Position numbers and translations under genes: made by a program. The notes under the pieces were generated by a model that saw only the letters and a program-made list of their open reading frames with translations, was not told the DNA's origin and did not search any database. DNA of 17,931 nt, taken from positions 1 to 17,931 of the forward strand of contig CAAELZ010000091.1 in NCBI GenBank assembly GCA_900756945.1, given 5' to 3'. Shown here in pieces: positions 11,080-17,931 of the stretch (position 1 is the first letter of the stretch; every line of letters begins with the position of its first letter). This stretch comes from an uncultured Collinsella sp. GTDB taxonomy: Bacteria; Actinomycetota; Coriobacteriia; Coriobacteriales; Coriobacteriaceae.

Positions 11080-12936
11080 TTACGCCGCTTCGTCGAACTG
11101 CGAATTGTACAGGTCGGCGTAGAAGCCGCCTTGGGCGAGCAGCTCGTCGTGCGTGCCCTTCTCGACGATGTCGCCGTCGCGAATCACCAAGATCACGTCG
11201 GCGTTGCGGATCGTGGACAGGCGATGCGCGATGACAAAGCTCGTGCGGCCCTGCATCAGCGCATCCATGGCGCGCTGAATAAGCTCCTCGGTACGGGTAT
11301 CGACGTTGGAAGTCGCCTCGTCCAAAATCAGCGCCGGACGGTCGGCCAAAATGGCGCGGGCGATGGTCACGAGTTGGCGCTGGCCCTGTGAGAGGTTGGT
11401 GCCTTCCTCGTTGATCATAAAGTCGTAGCCGCCGGCGAGCGTATGGATAAAGTGGTCGCAGCGCGCGGCGCGTGCAGCGGCCTCGACTTCGGCATCGCTC
11501 GCATCGGGGCGTCCGTAGCGGATGTTCTCGCGGATGGTGCCGTTAAACAGCCAGGTATCCTGCAGCACCATGGCAAACTCGCCGCGCAGCGCCGCGCGAT
11601 CCCAGTCGCGCACGTCGACACCCTCGACGCGCAGCGAGCCGCCGTCCACGTCGTAGAAGCGCTGCAGCAGCTTGATGAGCGTGGTCTTGCCAGCGCCGGT
11701 GGGGCCGACGATGGCGATGGTCTGGCCGGGCTGCGCCTCGCAGCTAAAATCGTGGATGATGGTCTTGTCGGGCGTGTAGCCAAACTTGACATGGTCGAAC
11801 TCCACGTGGCCGGGGCGCTTCTCGGGGATCTGCGCGTCGGCCTTCTGCTCCTCCTCGGGCGCGGCCAAGAACTCAAAGACACGCTCGGTGGCGGCGGCCA
11901 TCGACTGCATCGTGTTGCTCACGTTGCCCAGCTGCTGCACGGGCTGCGTAAAGTTGCGAACGTACTGGATAAAGCTCTGAATATCGCCAGGCGTGGCATT
12001 GCCGGTCAGCGCGAGCTGCGCGCCCACCACGACGACGCCCACGTAGCCCATGTTGCCCACCAAGCTCATAAGCGGCATCATCAGGCCCGACAGGAACTGC
12101 GAACGCCAGCCGCTAATAAAGAGTCGGTCGTTTTGACGGTCGAACTCCTCGATCGAGGCCTCGGCGCGGTCGAACACCTGAATGACGTTCTGGCCGGCAA
12201 AGTCTTCCTCGATAATACCGTTGACGGTGCCCAGGACCCGCTGTTGCTCGCGGAAGTACGGCTGCGAGAAGTGAATCATCACAGCCAGGATAATCGCGGC
12301 TGCCGGCAGCGTGAGCACGGTGACGCCGGTGAGCGGCAGGCTGATCGACAGCATCATGACGAGCACGCCGATAATCTGCGTCACTGACGTGATGAGCTGC
12401 GTCACGCTCTGGTTGAGTGACTGACCCAGCGTATCGACGTCGTTGGTGATGCGGCTGAGCACGTCGCCCTTGCTGTGGCCGTTGAAGTAACTCATCGGAA
12501 CGACGGCGATCTTGGCGGCGATCTCCTTGCGCATGCGATAACAAATCTTTTGCGTGACGCCGGTCATGAGCCAGCCTTGGATCAGGCTGCAGGCAGAGCT
12601 CGCCAGATACAGACAGAGCAAAAAGCCGAGCGTCTTGGCGATCCAGGCAAAGTCGACATCGCCGGTGCCGTTGACCTTGGCAACCAAGCCCTCGAACAGC
12701 TTAGTCGTAACCTGGCCGAGCACCTTGGGCCCCACAATGTTAAAGATGACCGAGCACACGGCAAAGGCGACGGCGGCAAACACGGCAATCTTGTGCTGGC
12801 CGATATAGCCGAGCAGCTGCCTCATGGTGCCCTTAAAGTCCTTGGCCTTTTCGCCACGGCGCATGCCACCCATGCGGCCCATGGGACCACGCTGGCGGGT
12901 GGGCTTGGGAATCTGAGTCTTGGTCTCGTCTGCCAT
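11080..12936 (-). CDS. ABC exporter half-transporter with the catalytic ATPase site (heterodimer partner 1)
   Basis: A 618-residue exporter subunit: a basic N-terminal tail (1-35), six membrane helices (~48-340) and an ATPase domain (~376-618). Walker A GPTGAGKT (411-418), Q-loop Gln459, Walker B ALILDE with catalytic Glu540, and switch His571 in AHRLSTI are intact. The signature reads LSQGQ (515-519), losing the central Gly of LSGGQ. The partner at 12936-15302 has the opposite pattern, so the two should form a heterodimer like TM287/288, LmrCD or BmrCD with one working ATP site. The start codon overlaps the partner's stop codon (TAATG), implying translational coupling; GGAGG lies upstream. 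The operon is headed by a MarR regulator, which suggests drug or toxic-metabolite export. The substrate cannot be read from sequence. Confidence 0.93.
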   Translation of the reverse strand: MADETKTQIPKPTRQRGPMGRMGGMRRGEKAKDFKGTMRQLLGYIGQHKIAVFAAVAFAVCSVIFNIVGPKVLGQVTTKLFEGLVAKVNGTGDVDFAWIAKTLGFLLCLYLASSACSLIQGWLMTGVTQKICYRMRKEIAAKIAVVPMSYFNGHSKGDVLSRITNDVDTLGQSLNQSVTQLITSVTQIIGVLVMMLSISLPLTGVTVLTLPAAAIILAVMIHFSQPYFREQQRVLGTVNGIIEEDFAGQNVIQVFDRAEASIEEFDRQNDRLFISGWRSQFLSGLMMPLMSLVGNMGYVGVVVVGAQLALTGNATPGDIQSFIQYVRNFTQPVQQLGNVSNTMQSMAAATERVFEFLAAPEEEQKADAQIPEKRPGHVEFDHVKFGYTPDKTIIHDFSCEAQPGQTIAIVGPTGAGKTTLIKLLQRFYDVDGGSLRVEGVDVRDWDRAALRGEFAMVLQDTWLFNGTIRENIRYGRPDASDAEVEAAARAARCDHFIHTLAGGYDFMINEEGTNLSQGQRQLVTIARAILADRPALILDEATSNVDTRTEELIQRAMDALMQGRTSFVIAHRLSTIRNADVILVIRDGDIVEKGTHDELLAQGGFYADLYNSQFDEAA

Positions 12937-15302
12937 TAGCGCTCGCCTCCTTCCATGACGGCTGCAATTTCTTCTTGGGTAAGCCCCAGCTCCTCGGCGG
13001 AAAGCTGCGACTGTGCAATCTCCAGGTACGCCGGGCAGCCGTGCAGCAGCTCCTCGTGCGTGCCGGTGCCCACTACGTGACCGTCGTCGAGCACGATGAT
13101 CTGGTCGGCGTGCATGATGGTCGCGATGCGCTGGGCCACGACCACGAGTGCGGCGTCGGTGACGTTTTTGGCCAGCTCCTCGCGCAGGCGCGCGTCGGTC
13201 TTGTAGTCGAGGGCGCTAAACGAGTCATCGAACACCACGACCTCGGGCTTTTTGGCCAACGCGCGGGCAATGGCCAGGCGTTGGCGCTGACCACCCGAAA
13301 TATTGGAGCCGCCCTGGCTGATGGGGGAGTCGTAGCCGCCCTCGCGCTCGGCGATAAAGTCCTCGGCCTGGGCGATGCGTGCCGCCTGGCGCATATCATC
13401 ATCGCTCACCATGTCGCCGGCAAACTTGAGGTTGCTCTCGACGGTGCCCGAGAACAGGCGACCCTGCTGCGGGATGTAACCAATGCGGTGGCGCAGCTCG
13501 GAAAGGGTCATGTCGCGCACGTCGATGCCGTCGAGCGAAATGCTGCCGCCCGTGACGTCGTACAGGCGCGGAATCAGCTGCACGAGCGTGGACTTGCCCG
13601 AACCCGTTGAGCCAATGATGCCGAGCATCTGGCCGGCATGTGTGGTGAAGTTCACGCCGCTGATGACATCGGCGCGGGCATCGGGGTACTGGAAGCTCAC
13701 GTCGCGGAAGGTGAGCTCACCGCGCGGCGCGCTGGCTGCGGGCAGTTTGGGCGAGGCAGGGTCGTTGATGCTCGTGGGGCAGGTGATGACCTCTTCCACG
13801 CGCTCTGCTGCGACCTCGGCGCGGGGCAGGATAACCGAAACCATGGTGAGGATCATAAACGCCATGACGATCTGCATGGTGTAGGAGATGAACGCCATCA
13901 TGTTGCCGACCTGCATCACGCCGTCGGACACGCCCTGCGCGCCAAACCAGACGATAAGCACGGTGATGCAGTTCATGACGAGCATCATGAGCGGCATCAT
14001 AAAGCTCATGGCGCGGTTGGTGTAGAGCTGCGTGGTCATCAGGTCGAGGGACGCCTGGTCAAAGCGCTCGAGCTCATGCTCCTCGCGGTTAAACGAGCGG
14101 ATGGGCATAAGGCCGTCGAGCAGCTCGCGGGCGGTAAGGTTCACGCGGTCCACAAAGCTCTGCATCTTTTTGAACTTGGGCATGGTGAGGCCCATAAGCA
14201 CGCCGACGACGGCCGAGACCGCGATGATGGCCACGGCGATGGTCCACTCCAGGCCGGTGTGGTTGGCCAGGACGCGCATGACGGCGACGATGCCCATGAC
14301 GGGCGCCATGAGGCACATGCGGATAAACAGGGTTGCGGCCATCTGAATCTGCTGAATGTCGTTGGTGCAGCGAGTGATGAGCGAGGCCTGGCTAAACTTG
14401 CCCACCTCGGCCGGCGAGAAGTGCATGACCTTGTTGAAGGTCTCGCGGCGCAGGTCGCGTGCGATGGAACAGGCGGTGCGCGAGGCCACGGCGCCGGTTA
14501 GGATGGTGGCGACCAGTGAGATCAGGCACAGACCAAACATCGTGGTCGCCATGCGGCCCAGGTAGGCGTTCTGCACGTCGGCGGGGTCGATACCCTGCGC
14601 CTTGTACTCGTCTTGCACATAGCTCACGGCGCGTTGGGTCACGATGGAGCCCGACATGGAGCCCATTTTGTCCGCCATTTCATTGGCGCCCTCGACGAGC
14701 TTGCTTTGGTCTACCAGACCGCCCTCGACACCTAGGCGCAGACTCTTCATGGTGATCTTACCGCCGTCGGCGTCGATCTGCTTTTGCATGTTCTGCGCCG
14801 CTGCGGCCTTCTGCTGCATCTCGGCGAGCTGCTTGGGCGTCATCGCTGCCATTTGCTCGGGGGTGGGCATGGCCTGGGCAGCGTTACTGTCTTTCTCGCT
14901 GGACGAGCCCATCATGTCGCCCATGGAGTTGGCGTCAATGCCCTGGTTGAGCGAAAGAACGACAGTCTCGGGCAGGCTCATAATGTCGGCAATCTTGCCT
15001 CCATCGGCACGCTCTTCCTCGGTGCCCTTGTACGTTCGAATGCCTTTTTTGTCAGCCTTGCTAAACACGGCCTCCACAGCTTTGGCGTCCTTGGTGCTCA
15101 TAAAGAGCTCAAGGTCATCGAGTGATTCGGCACGAATGGTGTCGGGCACGGGCGAGGCGATGCCGCCTTGCTGTACGCCCACGTCGACGATGTCGCTCAT
15201 GTAGGTAGGCAGTGCCAGATCGGCGTTGCAGCTGATTACGATAAGTACGATAGCTGTGAACAGTGCCAGGACATGCTTTTTAAAGAGCTTGAGAATCCTC
15301 AC
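12936..15302 (-). CDS. ABC exporter half-transporter with degenerate ATPase site and large extracellular insert (heterodimer partner 2)
   Basis: A 788-residue exporter subunit, longer than usual because about 200 residues (~38-248) lie between helix 1 (~11-32) and helix 2 (~252-272). This insert is predicted to be outside the cell, and its 126-215 stretch is rich in Met, Ala and Gln (AMPTPEQMAAMTPKQLAEMQ). The ATPase domain (~528-788) has Walker A GSTGSGKS (564-571) and a good signature ISGGQ (668-672). Walker B ends VVVFDD, with Asp693 replacing the catalytic Glu, and the switch His is Gln724 (VVAQRIATI). These defects complement partner 1. Translation starts at GTG 15302, overlapping the MarR stop codon (GTGA), with AAGGAG upstream. 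The role is export with partner 1 under MarR control; the substrate is unknown. Confidence 0.92.
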   Translation of the reverse strand: MRILKLFKKHVLALFTAIVLIVISCNADLALPTYMSDIVDVGVQQGGIASPVPDTIRAESLDDLELFMSTKDAKAVEAVFSKADKKGIRTYKGTEEERADGGKIADIMSLPETVVLSLNQGIDANSMGDMMGSSSEKDSNAAQAMPTPEQMAAMTPKQLAEMQQKAAAAQNMQKQIDADGGKITMKSLRLGVEGGLVDQSKLVEGANEMADKMGSMSGSIVTQRAVSYVQDEYKAQGIDPADVQNAYLGRMATTMFGLCLISLVATILTGAVASRTACSIARDLRRETFNKVMHFSPAEVGKFSQASLITRCTNDIQQIQMAATLFIRMCLMAPVMGIVAVMRVLANHTGLEWTIAVAIIAVSAVVGVLMGLTMPKFKKMQSFVDRVNLTARELLDGLMPIRSFNREEHELERFDQASLDLMTTQLYTNRAMSFMMPLMMLVMNCITVLIVWFGAQGVSDGVMQVGNMMAFISYTMQIVMAFMILTMVSVILPRAEVAAERVEEVITCPTSINDPASPKLPAASAPRGELTFRDVSFQYPDARADVISGVNFTTHAGQMLGIIGSTGSGKSTLVQLIPRLYDVTGGSISLDGIDVRDMTLSELRHRIGYIPQQGRLFSGTVESNLKFAGDMVSDDDMRQAARIAQAEDFIAEREGGYDSPISQGGSNISGGQRQRLAIARALAKKPEVVVFDDSFSALDYKTDARLREELAKNVTDAALVVVAQRIATIMHADQIIVLDDGHVVGTGTHEELLHGCPAYLEIAQSQLSAEELGLTQEEIAAVMEGGER

Positions 15303-15748
15303 TCGGCATCTCTCCTTTCTTGATTGCGATCGATAATTTCGTTGGCACGCCTTAGGAGGCGCACCATCTCTTGGGTATCTGTTTCGCCGAGCTGCTCGAG
15401 GAAGGCCGCGGTGCGTTTCTCGAATTCCCGACGTTTGATTTCGAGATCTTGTCGGCCTTTGTCGGTCACCGTGACGTGTACGCGACGACGGTCGGTCTTT
15501 GAGTGCTCGCGCTCGACCCAGCCCTTGGTTTCGAGGGCGCGCAGGATGTTGGCGATGCGGGCGCTCGAAACCCAGGCGCGATCAGCGAGTTCGCTCGGCG
15601 TGAGCGAACCGCCGGCGAGCATGAGAGCGCGCATGACAGCCATCTCGCCGCCGAGAGCTTTGTCCGCAAAGCGCGAAATGCGCTGATGCATGCTGCCAAA
15701 CTCAGTTAAGAGCTGACGCCCAAGCTCATGGAAATCGGTATCTTCCAC
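15299..15748 (-). CDS. MarR-family transcriptional regulator
   Basis: A 149-residue winged-helix regulator. The helix-turn-helix lies at about 46-75 (SLTPSELADRAWVSSARIAN, then ILRALETKGWVE), and the wing carries the family hallmark KTDRRRVHVTVTDKG. Flanking helices (1-40 and 100-149) would form the dimer interface. It is the first gene of the exporter operon and shares a 4-base GTGA overlap with the next gene, so it most likely represses itself and the pump until a ligand binds. The start is taken as GTG at 15748, with AGGGG upstream; a later ATG at codon 20 would lose part of helix 1. The start codon lies within a palindrome (15746-15782) that could be its own operator. Confidence 0.92.
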   Translation of the reverse strand: MEDTDFHELGRQLLTEFGSMHQRISRFADKALGGEMAVMRALMLAGGSLTPSELADRAWVSSARIANILRALETKGWVEREHSKTDRRRVHVTVTDKGRQDLEIKRREFEKRTAAFLEQLGETDTQEMVRLLRRANEIIDRNQERRDAE

Positions 15749-15782
15749 CGAAAACCCCTAACACTAGAAACTATTTTCGGTG
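15746..15782 (-). promoter_or_regulatory. candidate MarR operator overlapping the start codon
   Basis: CACCGAAAA (15746-15754) and TTTTCGGTG (15774-15782) are perfect inverted 9-mers 19 bases apart, so the half-sites lie on similar helical faces. One half-site covers the regulator's GTG start, a place where binding would block both transcription and translation initiation. The spacing is larger than the compact palindromes of many MarR proteins. Confidence 0.5.
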
Positions 15783-15856
15783 AAAGATGATACCCGCATA
15801 TTCGGGCCTCATTCAGTGGGCAATATAAAGAGCGCATAAAGAGTTAAATAATTCAA

Positions 15857-15884
15857 TTGCTGAAGCGTTTCAAAGAACTATTAT
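15857..15884 (+). promoter_or_regulatory. candidate promoter of the dehydrogenase-permease pair
   Basis: TTGCTG (15857-15862) and TATTAT (15879-15884) are 16 bases apart; the -10 box matches the consensus at five of six positions. Downstream, GTTGTCA (15904-15910) and TGACGAC (15917-15923), and ATCGC (15936-15940) and GCGAT (15946-15950), are short inverted repeats that could be operators. This AT-rich stretch is the only obvious promoter region before the dehydrogenase. Confidence 0.4.
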
Positions 15885-15998
15885 GCCCGCGGTTAGGCGA
15901 GGGGTTGTCACCACCATGACGACTGGGACTCATTTATCGCCACGTGCGATGCTCCAACTTCCCGCAAGGAGACACCTTATATAAAGGGGGATGGAGTC

Positions 15999-16748
15999 AT
16001 GGCATTTGACTTCACGGGCAAGACCGCGATTGTCACGGGTGGCACTCAGGGCATTGGCCTCGAGATCGCCAAGGGCATCGTCGCGGGCGGCGGACACGTC
16101 GCGCTCATCGCAAGGAACGCTGCCAAGGGCGAGGCCGCTGTGGCCGAGCTTGGCGAGGGCAACAAGTTCTATCAGCTCGATGTTGCCGATGCGCCTAAGG
16201 CGCGTGAGACCGTCGAGCAGATTTTTACGGACCTGCCGCAAACCAACATCCTGATCAACTGCGCTGGCGTCATCAGCACCAAGAAGTTCGACGAGATCGA
16301 TGACACCGAGTGGCGTCGCACCATCGACATCAACCTCAACGGCACCTTTACCATGATGAACGCCGTGTACCCGCACTTTAAGGCGGCCCATGCCGGCACT
16401 ATCGTCAACGTGAGCTCTGTTGCTGGCAAGATCGGCGGCGGCCTGCTCGGCACCGCTGCCTACGCCAGCTCCAAAGCCGGTGTTAACGGTCTAACCAAGG
16501 CAGTCGCCAAGGAAGGCGGCAAGTTTGGCGTCCGCTGCAACGCCGTGTGCCCGTCGCTCACCCTTACCGATATGACCTCGATTCTCTCTGACGAGAACTC
16601 TCAGCGCATCATCAACGGTATTCCTCTGGGCCGCGCCGCCCAGGCCAGCGAGCCTGCGCAGATGGTGCTCTTCTTCGCTTCCGACCTCGCTAGCTTCGTG
16701 AACGGCGAGATCGGTGACTGCGACGGTGGCATCGTTCTGGACGGGTAA
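15999..16748 (+). CDS. short-chain dehydrogenase/reductase (SDR), possible sugar-acid dehydrogenase
   Basis: A 249-residue classical SDR. The cofactor loop TGGTQGIG is at 13-20, NCAG at 87-90, and the catalytic residues are Ser140 (NVSS), Tyr155 and Lys159 (YASSK). Arg39 at the end of the second strand (LIARN) hints at NADP(H). The usual PG after the catalytic helix is PS (CPSLTLTDM). AGGGGG lies eight bases upstream of the ATG. Immediately downstream is a KdgT-type 2-keto-3-deoxygluconate permease gene, so a KduD-like or gluconate-type oxidoreductase is a reasonable guess. The sequence alone would equally allow a 3-oxoacyl-ACP reductase or a hydroxysteroid dehydrogenase, an activity known in gut Collinsella. 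The fold is certain; the substrate is open. Confidence 0.9.
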   Translation: MAFDFTGKTAIVTGGTQGIGLEIAKGIVAGGGHVALIARNAAKGEAAVAELGEGNKFYQLDVADAPKARETVEQIFTDLPQTNILINCAGVISTKKFDEIDDTEWRRTIDINLNGTFTMMNAVYPHFKAAHAGTIVNVSSVAGKIGGGLLGTAAYASSKAGVNGLTKAVAKEGGKFGVRCNAVCPSLTLTDMTSILSDENSQRIINGIPLGRAAQASEPAQMVLFFASDLASFVNGEIGDCDGGIVLDG

Positions 16749-16767
16749 TACCCCGCGACGTTAATTC

Positions 16768-16806
16768 GGCGACGGCTCCTGCGACTCGGGACCGTCGCCT
16801 TCTTTC
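16768..16806 (+). terminator. terminator or attenuator between the dehydrogenase and permease genes
   Basis: GGCGACGG (16768-16775) pairs with CCGTCGCC (16792-16799), extended inward by TCC/GGA, and is followed by TTCTTTCT. The T-run is interrupted, so partial read-through is likely. It would lower permease expression relative to the dehydrogenase unless the permease has its own promoter. Confidence 0.6.
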
Positions 16807-16856
16807 TGACAAAGGCGCGTGCGGCTACGATTCGCATGCATCCAAAGGAGATATAT

Positions 16857-17873
16857 ATGAGTGAATCGACTGCGGTGGAGGCGCCGGCGGCAAAGGAGCC
16901 GTTCTTTAAGATGTCCTCCATCCCGGGTGCCAATATTTTGGTGCCGCTTTTGTTGGGCTGCCTGCTCAACACGCTATTCCCCGACCTGTTCAAAACGCTC
17001 GGCAGTTTTACGCTTGGCATGACTCAGCAGGGCGCAGGCCCGCTCGTGGGCGCTTTTTTGCTCATCGTCGGTACGACGATTTCGTTTAAGAGTGCTCCTG
17101 CCGCCGCTGCCCGCGGCGCCATCATCATCGCCGTCAAGCAGATCGTGGTCGTTGCCGTGTCGCTGCTCATCCTTTATGTATTCAACGACAACCTGTTTGG
17201 CATCTCTGCCATGGTGATGCTGGCCGCTTGCACCGGCGCCAACAACGCTATGTACGCTGGCCTGATGGGCACCATGGGCAATGAGGCCGAGCGTGGCGCC
17301 GTCGCCATCACCACGCTGGTTGTCGGCCCTCCGGTCACGATGATCGTGCTCGGCGCTGCCGGTCAGGCTCCGATCGGCTGGTCGCTCGTGGGCGCCATCC
17401 TGCCGATCGTCGTCGGCATTATTCTGGGTAACCTCTTCCCCAGCTTTAAGAAGATGATGGCACCGGCACTTTCCGCCATCATCGTGCTCGTCTTCTTTGC
17501 CATGGGCTCGACCATGACCTTTGGCCAGCTCATTAATGGTGGTCTTCCCGGTATTCTGCTCGGCGTGATCTGCTCGGTGGTCTTTGCAATTCCCGTTATC
17601 GCGGTCGATAAGCTCACAGGCGGTACGGGTGTCGCAGGTGCGGCCATTTCGAGCTGCGCCGGAGCCAATGTGGCCACGCCTGCTGCCATGGCAAGCGTCA
17701 ACGAGGCCTTGTACGGCGGTGTGGTGCTCGCGACGGCCACGGCACAGGTTGCTGCCTGTGCAATCGTGACTGCTATTTTGACCCCGCTGGTCACCAGCTG
17801 GTGCTACAAGCATTTTGAGGGCCAGCAGAGCAACAGCAAGGCAACGACCGACAAGGCCGCCTCAGCCGCCTAA
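16857..17873 (+). CDS. kdgT: 2-keto-3-deoxygluconate permease (KdgT family)
   Basis: A 338-residue membrane protein with about ten hydrophobic helices. It matches KdgT in order and motifs: SSIPGANILVPLLLGCLLNT near the start, LGSFTLGM, VVGPPVTMIVLGAAG in the middle, LLGVICSVVFAIPVIAVDKL, then GTGVAGAAISSCAGANVATP and a last helix ending PLVTSW. The known family takes up 2-keto-3-deoxygluconate with protons, a breakdown product of pectin and other uronates. AAGGAG before ATATAT and the ATG at 16857 fixes the start; an in-frame ATG at 16836 lies ahead of this ribosome site. A hydrophilic tail (EGQQSNSKATTDKAASAA) is extra compared with E. coli. It follows the SDR gene after 108 bp with a hairpin between. 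Confidence 0.88.
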   Translation: MSESTAVEAPAAKEPFFKMSSIPGANILVPLLLGCLLNTLFPDLFKTLGSFTLGMTQQGAGPLVGAFLLIVGTTISFKSAPAAAARGAIIIAVKQIVVVAVSLLILYVFNDNLFGISAMVMLAACTGANNAMYAGLMGTMGNEAERGAVAITTLVVGPPVTMIVLGAAGQAPIGWSLVGAILPIVVGIILGNLFPSFKKMMAPALSAIIVLVFFAMGSTMTFGQLINGGLPGILLGVICSVVFAIPVIAVDKLTGGTGVAGAAISSCAGANVATPAAMASVNEALYGGVVLATATAQVAACAIVTAILTPLVTSWCYKHFEGQQSNSKATTDKAASAA

Positions 17874-17931
17874 TGCCAAGCGGCAATCAAAGCTAAAAAC
17901 TAGTCACGCCACAGGGCGGCCACGGGGGATC
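17874..17931. other. end of window, no feature recognised
   Basis: These 58 bases after the permease stop codon contain no recognisable hairpin with a T-run and no gene start. Confidence 0.5.

Noticed and set aside
10880..11122. Open frame after the MITE-like element
   Set aside because: It crosses the right terminal repeat and the ABC operon terminator and enters the ABC gene antisense.
11443..12387. 314-residue plus-strand open frame opposite the ABC gene
   Set aside because: It is an antisense shadow of the ATPase and membrane domains with Asp/Val/His/Arg-rich composition.

Overview
The window looks like chromosomal DNA of a high-GC Gram-positive gut actinobacterium of the class Coriobacteriia, most likely Collinsella or a close relative. 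This is inferred from strongly G/C-ending codons, purine-rich Shine-Dalgarno sites, a membrane-anchored LuxR-type regulator, an agmatine catabolic cluster, and many short GC-rich palindromes between genes. No rRNA, tRNA, CRISPR array or intact transposase gene was seen.

Region 1 (1-7532) is an agmatine deiminase gene set. A seven-helix membrane LuxR regulator (minus strand) is divergent from putrescine carbamoyltransferase, an APC-family antiporter and agmatine deiminase; a second, paralogous antiporter follows behind its own structured leader. The expected chemistry is: agmatine enters in exchange for putrescine; the deiminase makes N-carbamoylputrescine and ammonia; the carbamoyltransferase makes putrescine and carbamoyl phosphate. 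The usual last enzyme, carbamate kinase, is absent from the window. The order matches the agu operons of streptococci and lactococci up to that point. Long palindromes sit right after the stop codons of the first antiporter and of the deiminase.

Region 2 (7533-9489) holds one small unknown protein gene and one GNAT acetyltransferase gene, both on the minus strand, within a dense field of hairpin repeats. The repeat family recurs at the 3' end of the regulator gene and runs into the 3' end of the second antiporter gene.

Region 3 (9490-11079) is a DAHP synthase gene, the entry step to aromatic amino acids, followed by about 560 bp without a gene. That gap contains two REP-like palindromes, one copy of a dispersed 24-bp repeat, and a 244-bp AT-rich MITE-like element with 38-bp terminal inverted repeats.

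Region 4 (11013-15782, minus strand) is a compact operon: a MarR regulator and two ABC exporter half-transporters with overlapping start and stop codons, ending at a strong intrinsic terminator. The two ATPase domains have complementary defects, as expected for a heterodimeric exporter with one working and one degenerate ATP site. A 9-bp palindrome at the MarR start codon is a candidate autoregulatory operator.

Region 5 (15857-17873) is a short-chain dehydrogenase gene followed by a KdgT-type 2-keto-3-deoxygluconate permease gene, suggesting sugar-acid use; any further genes of that pathway would lie beyond the window.
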